Assembly (NCBI RefSeq): GCF_000699445.3
Contig: NC_067197.1
Span: 13,708,152-13,772,151 of the forward strand
Source of the DNA: Schistosoma haematobium
Taxonomy: Eukaryota > Platyhelminthes > Trematoda > Strigeidida > Schistosomatidae
Length of the DNA stretch: 64,000 nucleotides
Reading direction: 5' to 3'
Position numbers and translations under genes: made by a program. The stretch's first letter is position 1; every line of letters starts with the position of its first letter. Under the pieces are notes generated by a model. That model was not told the origin of the DNA and searched no databases. It worked only from the letters and a program-made list of their open reading frames with translations. Positions 13,539 through 28,500 of the stretch are shown here, piece by piece.

Positions 13539-16500
13539 AAAACTATCTGGAATTCAATGAAATGTTTTCAAGATGATAAGAGTATCTTACTTACTCCTGT
13601 TACTTCTCATGAAGGAACATAGGCCACCAACCAGCATTCTCCAATTCACTCTGTCCTGGGCCTTCCCTTCTAGTTCTATCCAATTGTTATTTGTTCTTCT
13701 CATGTCTGTCTCCATTTCTCGGAGTAATCTGTTCTTTAGCCTTGAGGATTCCAAGTGAGGACTTGCGTTGTGACGCAGTTGGGTGCTTTCCTCAATGTGT
13801 GTCCCATCCACTTCCAGCGCTTCTTTCTGATTTCTTCCACTACTGAAATCTGATTTGTTCTCTCCCACAATAAGTTGTTGCTGATAGTGTCTGGCCAACG
13901 GATCCGAAGTATTTTGCGTAGACAACTGTTACCAAACACTTGTATCTTCTGGATGATGGCTTTCATAGTTCTCCAGATTTCCGCCCCATACAGTAGAACT
14001 GTCTTGACATTTGTATTGAAAATCTTGACCTTGATGTCGGTTGACAACGGCTTTGATTTCCAGATGTTTTTCAGTTGTAAATATGCTGATCTTGCTTTGC
14101 CGATCCGTGCCTTCACATCTGCATCAGACCCACCGTATTCATCAATGATGTTGCCGAGATATGTAAAGGTTTTTACATCTTCCGAATCTTTTTGCATGAA
14201 GTGTGATTGGATTGGTGCATGTTGTGTTGTATCGGAGAATCCTGCTCTTCTCTTTGTGTATATTGAGACCTACTGCTGTTGAGGCTGCTGCCACACTGGT
14301 CATCTTCTCCTGCATTTGTTGTTGCGTTTGCGATAGAAGAGTCAGGTCATCTGGTAAGTCTAGATTGTCCAGCTGTCCACTGTATCCCATACTTCCCCCA
14401 GATGTTGACGTCTTCATGATCCAGTCGATCACCAGGAAAAAGAGAAAGAGTGAGAGTAGGCAACCTTGCCTGACACCGGTCTTTACCTCGAACGAGTCTG
14501 TCAATTGTCCTCTATGCACGATTTTGCAGTTTAATCCATCATAAGTATTCTGTATGATATTGACTATCTTCTGAGGCACGCCGTAGTGTCTAAAAAGCTT
14601 CCATAGTTTTGTCCTGTCCACACTATCAGATGCTTTTTCGTAGTCAATGAAGTAGTTGATGTATAGTGATGAATTCCAATCAATTGATTGTTCCTCAATG
14701 ATCCGTAGAGTTGCGATTTGATCTGTACACGATCTATCTTTACGGAATCCAGCCTGTTGATCTGGAAGTTGGGCGTTTTCGGAGACCTTCATTCTGTTTA
14801 ATAATACCCTGTTGAAGACTTTTTCTGGTATTGAGAGAAGAGTGATGCCCCTGTAGTTATCACACTTGCTGAGATCGCCTTTCTTTGGTATCTTGACCGA
14901 AAGTTTTTCTTCACAATCTGTTGGTACTTGTTCTTCATCCCAAATCTTGCTGAAGATAATGTGGAGTAATATTGCAGTTAATGCTACGTCCGCTTTCAGT
15001 GCCTCTGCTGAAATGTTGTCTGATACTTCTGCTTTTCCGCTCTTGATTTGATGATGGCCATGCTGATCTCTTCAATTGTTGGTGTGTTAATATCGACTGG
15101 GAGGTCTGTGTGTGTTTCTTCGATGTTGGGTGGGTTCAGTGGGGCTAGTCGATTCAAGATTTCTTTGAAGTGTTCTACCCACCTGTTTCGTTGTTCTTCA
15201 ATATTGCCTTCCTTACTTTTCACTGATCGTTCTCGTTTACGTCAATTCCCAGCGAGTTTCTTTAATGTGTCATACAGTTGTTTCATGTCTCCTTCTCTTG
15301 CAGCTTTTTCCGCCGTCGTTGCTAGTTCTTTCACGTATTTCTGCTTGTCGGCTCTAATGCTCTCCTTCACTTGCTTGTTTGCTTCTATGTACTCAGCTTG
15401 TGCCTTGACTTTCTCTGCTCTTGTTCGGCTGTTGTTAATTACTGTCTTCTTGTTCTTCCTTTCTTTGATCCTGTCCAGTGTTTCTATAGAGATCCATTCC
15501 TTATGATGATGCTTCTTGAGGCCCAGAACCTCCTGACACGTTGAAGTTAATGCTTCTTTTCCAGTTGTCCTCCATAGTAGTTTCTTCTTCTTTCAGTAGA
15601 TCCTGTAAGGCTTGGAACCTGTTGTTGGGAGCTATCTTGAATTCATTGAGTTTATCAGTATCCTGAAGAAAGGCCATATTGAACTTTTGTGATATTGTCC
15701 GCCACATTGTCCAGTGCTTTTTAAGTCTCAGTTTCATCTTGGTGACCAGCAATTGATGATCTGATGCTATATCAGCTTCTCTCTTGGTTCTCACATCCTC
15801 CTACTGAACTTCTTGTTGATTCAGATATGGTCAGATATGTGATGCAGTGAAGTCTATATAGTTTTGTGTATGCGTATATGTGGGAATATAGTGCCGCCCA
15901 TGACCAGTTTATTGAAGGCATATAGGTTTGCAAATCTCACCATTTTCGTTCATTTCTCCCAGTCCTTGTCGTCCCATGATGTCTTCATATTCGGTGTTGT
16001 CCATTCCAACCTTGGCATTTAAATCTCCCATCAGAATGGTCAGGTCCTTTGTTGGGCAATTCTCGATGATTGACTGCAGCCTATCGTAGAATTGATCTTT
16101 AGCGTCTTCATTGTAGTCGTTGGTAGGCGCATAGCATTGGATGACGTTCATTGAAATGCCCTCTTTTTTTGTTTTGAACGAGGCTTTGATGATCCTTGGT
16201 CCATGAGATTCCCATCCTATAAGTGCGTTTTGTGCTCGTTTGAACAGCATCAATGCAACTCCTTGTGTATGTGGGGCATTTTCTTCATCATGGCCGGAGT
16301 ATAACAGAAGCTCTCCTAAAGTTAGTCGTTGTTGTCCAACTTGCGTCCAATGTATTTCACTGATCCCAAGCACCTCTAGGTTGTAACTCCTCATTTCTGC
16401 AGCAATTCGGAACGCTCTCCCGGTCTCCCACATTGTACGAGCATTCCATGTACCTAAATAAATGGTTGCTCTGGTTGCCAAAAGAGGCATCGGCCTCGTA

Positions 16501-19500
16501 ACTTCCGAAGGAATTCAGCTTTCATCATGAGGCGTCATAACTCTTCTAAATGAAGACCTTCTGTCTCCCAGGGCAGAGTTTAAAATGTTTAAATAATTTT
16601 TTCTGGTTAGCGTTTTTTTAGCGAGTTAGTTTTCTACAGGATGGGGTCGCTAACCCCATGTCCAAGCCTCCTCCTTTATCCGGGCCTGGGCTCGGCAGGA
16701 GCCTCAGAGGGTGCTCCAGTCGGAGTTACACCAGAAAATACACAAGGAGAAAGACGTGAATGGAGTTGGTGGTTTATATGCGATAAGACAACACTTTCAG
16801 AAGTTTAAAAGGTTTTAAATATCTATCTTTACCAACTGCTTTCAACACTCTCCTCAAAACTACAAAACGAGGAATAGTAGAGAATAACAGGTAATACACA
16901 AAAGGCAAATATCGAATAATATCAAAAGCATGTAGCTCTTTTATATCAGTCGAACGGAAAACTTACTTCAATATCAATAAAACATAAGGAAACCAAAATT
17001 GTTCCGTGTTAAGAAGAAAGCAAATACATGATTCAGTGATGAGTTGTATCTCTTAGCTAAGACAGTTAATTTATTGGTTTTGTAAATTATATAAATACAT
17101 CGAATTATTCTCACCCAATGTCGACTACTGCTCGTTCAAGACATTCAAAGTTACCAATTGACTGAATATTTAAAACGTTATATATTTCATTGTTATCTTT
17201 TTGATGTTGTTTTAATTAGCAGTTATTGAATAAAAAAATTTCCACCTACAGTCTCCTTGCGATGGCATAACAGTCTTGTTCGTCGTAGTAAGCAGCAGCT
17301 ATTCCACAGTTATAGGAAATAGCCGCACCACTAACAACAGTAATCAACATCATACCAAATTATAATATGCTGCTAAAATCCAGTATCATGTCACATGGGT
17401 TTAGTCCCTTGATGAATTATGAGTGTTTTAAACTAAAACGAATCAGTTTTTTACTGATGTTAACTTGTGTTGACAACACACTTCAAATTAAGCAAGATCC
17501 GTAAACATCCTTCCTTTTAGATGTTCTCTCTGCTAATATTAAATTATATAAGATGACACTTAATCAAAGATACCCTGCGTTCTAATGTATTTGTCGTTGT
17601 GGTATTTTAAAATTCACATTCATTCAAGATAACAAACAAACGATTTCACATAAAGCATCACTTCCTTCATGAATGTAGATACGGGTAGCTGATGCATATC
17701 TACTTATGTGAAACCTAGATTCAAGCATTCCTGTTGACTACTCTTAACCAAATAATTTCGAAGCATATTACATCAATCAATGTAATCGGATTCTTCTATT
17801 TTTTCATTGAATAATCTGTATCAATTATTTGATTAACTTACCCATAGGGTAGAGATAACATGTCTCATTTTTTCATTTTCATTCTTTTTTTTTTTTTTAA
17901 GTTTTGTACAAATTAATTATCTCAGTTACTATCTGATCATGAAAGCAGAATATCATGCTGCAGAATTTTTTTTTCAGAGTCATTAAATTTATTTATATCT
18001 CCTTATTCTTATTTAGAATGAAGCATAAGTTTAGACATATAGATGGAAATCTATTTGCCTACAACATACTTATTCTGTGATTGAAAATATTGTATCATAG
18101 AAATCTACAAGTGTTCAGGAAGTTTAATATTGTTCATAGTTGATGATGAACAAGTGCATTAGTATTCAGTTAATTAGTTTCTCATTTCAGTTTACTTCCA
18201 ATTAGTTGGTTAGAAGAAATTTGCAAACTATATACAGTATATTATCTTGTTATATGTCATCCAAGGCATTGTTTCGTTTCATTACATATACATGCGAATT
18301 ATTTGAGTAGGCAGTTTATAAACAATAAGCAACCTGTGTTTATTGCATAACGGTTTAAATTGTTTTATCTTACATCACTATAGTTTTCATATTGACTTCT
18401 TTTTGTTCGTTTACCTTATCATATAACAGATTTTCATAATTCGAGATGGTGAATTTTAAACTTACTCCTAGATTGTTTGTTTCAATACTTTGTGGGGCTG
18501 TCACTGTTGTACTTGTTCTTAAAAAGAAAGTATACTGATATATTTTTTTCTCTACCTACTGTGTTTGAGATTATTGATTATTGTCATTATGAGAGTGATG
18601 TTGGAAGTTTGAACAAATATTTTAATGACGTGTCCAACAGGAAGAAACTGGTTTTCGCTTCATCATCATTCTTATTGTTACAACGTTTTATTCATTATTT
18701 CATTATTGTCTATTGTGTATCTTGTGATTAACAATAATTATGTACGTTTTCCTTTTTCATTTTTTATCAAAAAAACAAATACCATTTTTAGTTTAAATTA
18801 TATAATTCCATTAATGATTGCAGCTATGGTTAGTAAATGGACTGGTGATCGATTAACAAATGGTAGTATTTACGAAGAGCATATACGATTAAATGATTAT
18901 CCATATCTTGGATCGTATGATGAATTAGATAATACATTAGTAGCAGCTGATGTAATGCATCCACGCAGGTGAGTATACAATTTTACTTTTCAAAGAATTT
19001 TTATTGTTCTTTATTTCTTTATTTGTAACTCATAACTTGATGATAATATTTTGATTGTGGCTAGATGTCATGGAGTAGTGTGAAGAGTGGGTGTTCGACT
19101 TTGAATTACTAAGTGTTAGTTTCGAGTTCCGCTGTATGTACTACAGTTCCAGGGAAGGGAGGCGTATCTGGATAGTATCACTAGCCCGTACACACAAACT
19201 ATGGTTTAAACGAATTTTTACTTAGATAGATGAGTGACGTTTAATAAATAATTAGGATTCTGAATGCAATTGAATATTCACTTACTGTAAAGATGATTTT
19301 ATTAATAATAGAGTTACAATTAAGGACGTATGTAAGTAATCTTTTGTTTAATTAATTATTCAATTCATTTATCAGGTGAAATTTTTATTGAATTGGATTG
19401 ATGTAACGGTATAGATTAATACTGAATGTTTAGTGTCGAATAATTCTCTCATCAACTAATGGAAATAATTAACTTAGGTATCTTCCTTGTAACTTTGTTT

Positions 19501-22500
19501 GTTCTCGATAAAACAGTCAATACTCTTGATTTAAAGATTTATTAGGTTCAATAAGAATAACTGATTAAATCGGCCATCATAATTTATTCATTTGTTGAAT
19601 TTACGGTGAGACCATAATTTATGGACGACCATTGATCGACGCTAAATTGACCTTGAGAATGTTCACCTACTAACCAAAAGTAATTGACGATTATAAACCA
19701 GTATGGCGAGTTATCATTAGGATTTATAGGTAATGGTTAGGGTTAGGAATAAGACTTGGGGTTTTTATCACGAACCGACATCAGCTAAAATGCCAAAACG
19801 CTATTTAACCAAATGGATGACTGAACTTCACGCCAAAATCCCATATCTGTTATCTTATATCTGATTGCTCCGTTCATAAATTATAATTTCGCCGAATTTA
19901 CTAATCATTTTGAATGATTATAATCGTCTATATTTTATAAATGTATTGAAAATATTGGAAAATACTTTATTGTAAACGTGTCTATAAATCATGTTATTAT
20001 TTGATAAGATTGATTGATAGTTGTATTTTGTTGTTGTTCATTCAGGATTTTTTTTATGTTAATGAGATTTACTAGTCATGACTAGTGTATGCATATTTTA
20101 TTGAATTTAGACTAACTGAAGTAGATTATTATTATTATTATTCAATGTATAATTATGTGTACGTGTTAGAATACCTTTAATTGTACAATGTCTTTGTCAG
20201 TCTTCTGTTTTTATCTCCTTTTTTTCTATTTGACTTCGTAAGGAATTTCATTCATCACCCTGGCTAAAACATTTGGAACTAATTTGTGTTGTTCAGTTTA
20301 TAAACATGAAACAGACATAAACAACTTAAGACCTAGTTCAAATGTGTACAAGTTATACATAACTATACTCAACACCAACTTGCCTTATAGTAGGTTGGAT
20401 GGAAGCTAATGGTGGTCAAACTAAAATGTGACATCAGTTCATAAAGTCACTGAGATGTAGATTACGTGAATTTTGTCAAACTAATGGAAAGATTGTTATC
20501 TTAGACCGTCCAACTAATGTGCTATATTGAGATGGATCAATTACAACCATAAAGATATAATAATTTAAGTTGATAGCATAACATGTCTAGATCAATTGAT
20601 TTTAATCGTTAACATTTATCGTTCTTTTTCGTTTGTCAGTTATCTCCATTCTGTGGTATCAATAACAGCCTTATTACAATATTTATTGTTATAAATTAAT
20701 TGAATTATTTGTTGAGTTTCGTTAATATTCATCTGTGATATTTGTATGAAATAATGATTCCTTTTTACTGGTTGAATTCAAAATACAGTACATTGGTTTG
20801 TGTCTATCTAGTATTGCCTAATCCAATCGCGTTATTTCTGGTATTCTTAGTTTGTGCTATAATTCAAATACTCTTAATTATCACATCATCCTTTCTGGAA
20901 AAATAATAAACAATGAATATTTGGTTGAAGTTTGACAAACGCGATTGGATATCAGTTCATTAGTTTCAAGATTAAGCGTTCTCACGTAAGAGCGGAGGTC
21001 TTAGGTTCAATCCATTTTGATGGAGTCATGGGTACGCACAGATGAAGAGTCCCATACTAGAACGAAATAGCTGTGCAGTACCTCCTTGGTTCCCAGTTGA
21101 GGTGTAACTGGAACTGGTTCATAATATCAAAAACGAATAAGCCAAGTATCACAATTTTCATTAAACTTATTGACAGTTATTTTTTGTACAGGTTAAAACT
21201 AGTTTGAAAAATCTATTCATTGCTTTACAGCTTTGATTTTGATCAGTAATAGCAGCTACTTGTTCAAAGTGATTTATTCAGGTTCCAAATTTTGTCCTAA
21301 GCAAAAGAACTATCGTTTTCATAAGCGACTATGAAAATAAAGTATGCATAAGTTGTTTTTTCGGTGCCTTCATTGATCCAATGTTACATGTAATCAACTG
21401 TAGGTGACGCTTACATGGTATATTCGGAGCAACGTCATTCAAATCCCGTCAACCAATAACTCTATTAAAAATAACTTGTGATGACTAGCTGATTTCCTAA
21501 TGTCAAAACGTATTGAATTTATTTCATTGTAGTAATATAATAATAAGTCACTCGAATTTCGTAAGACTCCGCTTGTAGCTATTATAGGGTTACCGACAGT
21601 CCCACACAAAGGACAAGGGTCGTACATGGAGTCGGCAAGCCCATCCAACAAAAATAAACTTGCTATAAAACGTCCACCAGAGTAAGATCATCCAAATGAT
21701 CTAAACTCTGACATGAGAGTTCAAGGATCTTCATCTGGAAGAATTATGACGCCTCGTGATGAAAGCCCAGATTTTTCGCAAGTCATGAGGTCGATGCCAC
21801 TTCTAACAACCAGAGCAACAATTAATATAAATACACGGAATGTCCGGACACTGAAAGACCAGGAGAACCAGTTAAACAGCTACGAAAATGATGAGATACA
21901 ACTTGGCGCTGCTCGGAAACAGTGAAAGCCATTGGATCCAAGCTGGACAGAAAAGACTAGATACGGGAATGTTGCTGTTGTATTCAGGTCACGAAGAGGA
22001 AAATACTCCACACACACTCAGGGTGTTACTCTGATGCTGTACAAAGAAGTCTGTGAAGCACTGATAGGATGGGAATCTCGTGGACTCAGAATCGTCAGAG
22101 CATCATTCAAAACAAAGAAGGAAGAGATCACAATGAATGTTATCCAGTGTTATGCACCCACCAATGATAGCAACGGTGACAATAAAGATCAGTTCTATGA
22201 GAGGCTGCAATCAAATATATCGAAGTTCCCAATAAAGGGTGTCACCATCCTGATGGGAGACCTAAACGCCAAGGTCGGAATAGACAACATCGAGTACGAA
22301 GATATCATGGGACAACATGGATTGACTGGGAGAAAAGGATGGGGATGGTGACAGATTTGTAAATCTATGTGCATTCAACAAATCGTTTATGTTTGGGAGT
22401 ATATTTCCCCACAAACGCATACACGAAGCTACTTAGGTCTCTTCGGATCACACTATACAGAACCACACCGATCATATTTTTATTAGTGAAAAATCCAGAG

Positions 22501-25500
22501 GGTCAGTGAAAGACGTGACAACCAGGTGATGAGAGGAGCTGACACAGCCTCAGATCACCACCACCTGGTGATTGCCAACATGAAACTGAAACTAAAGAAA
22601 CAGTGGGCAGCCGGTGAAACAGCATTACAATAGTTGAATGCAGTCTTTCTTCAAGATACTCACAAACTCAACCAATTCAAGATATCTCTCAGACACTGGC
22701 TCTAATCCTTACAGTGTGAAAGCATTAGGACCTGATAATACACCAACTGAAGCACTTAAGTTAGACACATAGGTAACTGAAAACATACTCCTCATTTTAT
22801 TTAGGAATATATGGGAGAAAAACAGGTACTGACAGATTGGAAAGAAAGATACCTCATCGAGATACCAAGAAAAAGAAATTTGAGCAAGTGTAAGAACTCA
22901 CCTACAGAGACATCACACTTCCTTGACTATAAAAAGCATTTGACAGTGTGGATAGGAAAATATTATGGAAACTTCTTCGACACTATGGAGTACATGAGAA
23001 AATCGTCAACATCATCTGGAATTCATACGACGTAAGCTGACATGTAAATGATGGGTAGCAACTGTAAAGCGCTGAAAAGGATTGTCCAGGAGAGTGTTGG
23101 GTGGCGAATCCTGGTGAGCGGCCTAACCTCCTACACGAGGGTTAACAGGCCTAAGTAAGTAACAAACATACTGTGCAACTTAGTAATTAAGTACACGTTT
23201 GTGCGCATGGTCTCAAAGTAAACATATTTCTTGAGAACTAGTGATATTTCAATGATTGTTCAAACTGAAGTAGGTACAATAGAGTTCTAACATAGAAGAG
23301 GTTGTTTTATTGTAGATTTCCTCTTATCGATAAGCCACTTTGCTAATCTTAATGTTATTTCCATTGGATATGTAATCAGTTTGACAAGATGACGTTCTGT
23401 GTCATCATGTCGCCTGATTTGCTCGTAAATTTTGTTTTTGAAATTAGACTTTTTTGTTGTATTCAGGAAATAGCAACACGTCTATATGCATGCATTTTCA
23501 ATACGATTTCGTTATTGATAACGTCAATTAATTGACTTGTCTTATTCCCTTTTCCTTTCTCGTTATTGTCTATAATGTTTCCATCTGTTTTTTCAGAGAT
23601 TCTAATTCCCCTCTATATGTTGTTACACAATATGATATGACAGTTGGTGATCTAGACCAATTGGTTAGTATATGTGATGTTAAAGGATTTCCTGTTGTTG
23701 TTTCACAAGATTCCCCATACCTAGTTGGATGGGTTTCAAGAAGAGAGTTACGTTGGGCTTTGGGTAAGCTATTAGAAAACTATCATTGAATTATAAAGTA
23801 TTTTACTTGTGACTTGTTGATATCTACTTATATACGTTGATAGGTAAACGTTATTATGTTCAGTAAGTACAAGTAGAATTCCTATGTGAGATTTTTCTAA
23901 ACCAATTTTAATTAAAAATATTTTCGATTACCTAAATGTTTGTAGATTGATTGATGTAATTGATTTATTGTGTAAACCATTTTTGTCAGAAGTGAATGTT
24001 GATTACAGAATTAATTAAATGTTGGTCCACATTAACCTCAAATAACGTTTTGTATTTAATAAATACTTATCTTTTGAATCTTTCGTCAGATATTTATATA
24101 ACTGATGACTGTTGATAGTTACAACTTACAATATGAGTTAATGAATACTTGTAACTCGGATGGATGATTTTGATGGTCTTTCGTTCTTTGAGCTGGATGG
24201 CTTAGTCGTGAAACTTTCAGCAACAATTCAGTCAGAATTAAGTCATTCAAATACTAATTTTTGGTGTTAACTGAATGAATGTATTCGTAAGGATGCGGTT
24301 TCGACTCCCATTTCGTTTGTAAATATCGTAGTGCTACAAGAGTTTAGTGGCGGTAACATAACATACACCTCAAGAGATACATTATCCCCCTCATGTTTGC
24401 AGCGGCACTTTGCTAACGAGTGCTAAACTGACTTAGAAACTAGATCTCATGTTTCCTTCCTTCTACCTCCAGCCAATCAACGTCATTACTTAAATAATTC
24501 TTCATTGAATAATTCTATTAATTGTAGTAGATACCTATCTCGAAAACATCAGTTTGTTTAAAGTGTCTTGTGTAGCTCAGTCAGTAAAACAGTGTATAAT
24601 GATTAAAATCTAGTTGTGAATAGTCATTATCATCTATTATCCCATTGACTAATTTTACTTGCAAACCAATTTTAAAACACCGATTGCTTACTTTTCGGGA
24701 TGGCTAGGTGGGTGGATAGTTTTTACGTTGTTCTACTTGTCTGTATTTTTGTTTACTCATTTCTGTCATGGAACTTGATTGAGAAATAGTTTTTATTATA
24801 TGCTCATCTCAATGGTTCTGTTTACCATAGATAAATATTGGTTTTACCTGTTTATTATCTATATAATGAATAGATCGTGAAAGAAAATATGATTCAAATA
24901 TTGTCGATGATTCGCCAGTTCATTTTGCCACATTTCAGGAAGTATATGCAGATGATAATCAGGAATTGACACCTGTCAACTTACAAAATATTGTTGATTT
25001 GGTACGTTTTGTAATCTAATATCCCGTAATAAATTATTGTTATTGTTATTGCTATTATTAACTCCATAGTTTACGATATGTTTATTGGTTTATCAGTTTT
25101 CCAAATAACAGTAAAACCGTTTCATGGTGACCTTAACGTCCTATTTAGTTATAGTGTTTTTTCGTTTTTATTTTAAAAGAAACGTGTTCCAGTAGTCATT
25201 TTATTATTTACTGGTCTAAATTATCGTATATATTTATGAACTCGCGTTCCCCTGTATCAAAATTATTCATATTTGTTTATTGACTGTATATGTTTTAAAA
25301 AGTGCAGATGAACAGTTGGTAATTCAGTTTTTCCTGTTAAGTATCTCCATGATCAATTCTGACTGTTGTTTTGCAATACAAGATCCTACCACCATATTTC
25401 TCCTTTTTTTAATGTCTTTCACAATGCATCAAGCTAAACAGACAGGGTTTAGGAAACTATGTGATAAGCTAATAAATCGATTACCAGCCTGGACCGGCTA

Positions 25501-28500
25501 TGAAAAGTCGACATTTTACTCATTTAACCAAAAACGATCACGGTTGTATATATCACTACCTGTAAAAATACACACATGCTTCAATTGTGAATAATTGTCT
25601 ACAGTAAACTCTTTGTACAATTTATCTTTGTTTTTTACTTTTGGTGTTTTGGTCCAGGCAGTGTGTATCATTTGTAACTTATTCTAATTTCAAACCGTTT
25701 AATTGTGTCCTAACTCACTGTTATTGGCGATTTCTGTGTCCTTTTACCATTTAGTCTCCTACAACGGTATCGGATCATACACCGATGGAAACAGTTTTGG
25801 ATTTCTTTAAAAAGTTGGGCCTCCGACAAATCATTGTTACACGTAATGGGTTAGTAAACGTTTTTGTTTTGTTTACTAAGTGTAATCAAATTTTTAGTAA
25901 TTGTCAAATACTTCATTCAGTAGTAGTGATAGACTTGTAAAAAACTGTCTAATTATCTTTATTATCGTTTCTACTATTTATGTCTACTTAGCTTGTTGCA
26001 TTTCGTGTCGGTAAAATTCACGACGCGAGAGCGAATTTCATATGACAGTAACATTTATTATAGTTACCTAGGATATAGTTAAGTTGAAGCAAAGCTGATC
26101 AGCAAAACGTAATGATCTGCTTTCATAAGTTTTGGCATTTAGTCTCTGTTACCCCTTCTACTTGATTAACTCAGCACACGATATACAACTAACAGCCCTC
26201 GAACGTATAGAGCCCTCATAGTCCAAAATTAGAAAACAGATGAAGTGTTTGTAGGGTGAGAATTAAAAACATACAGAAAAATATGTGTATTTATAATTAT
26301 TGGCGATAGTTATAACTTAGTTCAACTGATGAAGCTCAAAGGTCTCAAAGAGTACGAGCAGTGGTTTAAAGGCAAATATTATTGAATAGAAGTGATCTAC
26401 GGATATCCTCTACTTTTAAAGGCCACGTTTGATAGCCATAAAGGTGAACGGAACAAAATACTGAGCAGTAAACTCGTCCTTCAGTTGGTAGATTAATATC
26501 TTGCCTACGCTATAAGTGACGCAAGTTGGCAGAAGTCTATCAAGCCTTTTGAAACTATGTAGGGATTTCGTCAGAGACTGATGAGACTTCTAAGATAAGT
26601 GAAGTGATCGAAACACTCAACTGCTTCACGCTATATCATTTGTTCTGGGGTTGACATCAACCATTTTCTTAACTAACATTTCACATTTTGATGGAGAGAA
26701 ATATATCCCAAACATGCTTGGATTAACGCTTGAGGTGTTCAGAAGACTATTACGCTCATATGAGCGTAATACGCTTCTCGTTGTTCGCAAATGGGAGAAT
26801 TTCGCCAAAAGACAGGCTTCCACTCGAGAACAACTATATTTTCTCCATGAGTGTATTCGCCAGCATGTTCTACCAACAAGTGTAAGATATAGACCTCCAA
26901 TCAACTGCCCATTAGGATGGAAAATAGCTAAGCAAAGTGGAAGAAAAATGGTACACCTAATGATAACGGATGCACACTACAGAATCCGCAAATACCAACA
27001 CGTCATAGAGGACCAAAAGATGAAGCTACAAAGGACACTTACGTCAGAACACTTGGAAATCTTGACAACAGCCATCGAGATATCATGCAAACGACACAGA
27101 GAACAAAGAAGAAACGCCTTAAAGAAAAAACTGATCAAGATCTCAAAACTACCCATGGAAGAAAACACAAACAACTGCATGATCAATTTGTCAAAACAAC
27201 CACTAACAAATACGGAAGAACACCTCCAAAAAGGATTAAACTACAATACAAGCGACGCCTCAAAGCTGTAATTTTTCGCAGCACTGGAGTCATCACTCAA
27301 AACTTCGGGAATCAGTGAAGAAACACAACAAGAAATAAGGCAAACTATAGTACCGCTAACTCAACAGGCGAAGGAAAACAACCAACTGACTCCACAAGAA
27401 CAAAAGGCCTTAAAAGAACTCAAAAATAGAAAAGATATTGTCATAATACCAGCGGACAAAGGACGCACCACAGTAATCATGGACAAAGAAGAATACGTCA
27501 AAATAGCCGAAGAACTACTGGAAGACAAGAGCACATACAAACTGATGGATACAAATCCCGTCAAAAAATTAGACAAGCAAATCTCAAAGACCTTAAACAA
27601 GCTAGTCAAAGCAGGAGAAATAACAAAACAAGAACAATGGAGAATGAAATCCAACGGACCAGTACTTCCTCGATTCTACGGCAGACCCAAAATACACAAA
27701 CCAAACATCCCACTACGCCCAATTGTAGCACTCCCCGGAACACCAACGTACAATTTGTCAAAAGAAATTTCAAGAATACTGAGACATTTAGTAGATTCAG
27801 CCAACCACTCAATCAAATCCTCTACACAATTCCTGGACCAAATTAAGGACATCCAAATCAACAACGACGAACTGATGATATCCTTCGATGTTCAGAAGAC
27901 TGCATTTTGTCAGTGTCTTTAGTAAACAAACTATGTCACCTGCGTATTTCAAGTCAACAAGAGAATTTCCTGGTGGGCGATCGACTTCTGATGAGTCAGA
28001 CAATAAGATTGTTATCTCCAATCGATTATCTTTTACCGGGTTAAATAAAAATGGAAGTAGCAAATCCTGATGAACAGTCAGTCAGTCAGTAACAACGTAG
28101 GACTTCGTATTTACATACATCAGTTCGAGTTGCCATACCACATTAGCACAGAGATCCAGTGGTCGATTCAAATCTCCTAGTGGTAGAGGTACAATCCAGT
28201 GAAATAAATTTGGAAAGAGAAAAAAGAAAGGGACATGAAGAATTCAGAAGATTAGAATTTGGGAGAACAAAAGGAGTGGATGCACCTGCGCCATTCCAAA
28301 CGACTTTGAGTCATGACATTCAAGGTCTCTAACCATCGGTTGCTATCGTCTCGCGGATCGCAATCAAGTATTTTACACCTACCAACATGGCTGAGTCCAC
28401 TTGTCAGTGACTTCATGGATTTGTGCTATGTTTTGGTCTGACTGGCCCTAGCTCTCTTCCAACCTACTCCTACACCAGAAAATATCGCTCGTCGGGGCAG

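Noticed and set aside
24540..24640. tRNA-like TGTAGCTCAGTCAGTAAA
   Set aside because: Box-A-like, but no matching box B or cloverleaf; at best a SINE scrap.
25280..25594. 104-codon frame in CLC intron 8
   Set aside because: No similarity recognised, flanked by proper CLC splice sites, and typical of chance frames in AT-rich DNA.
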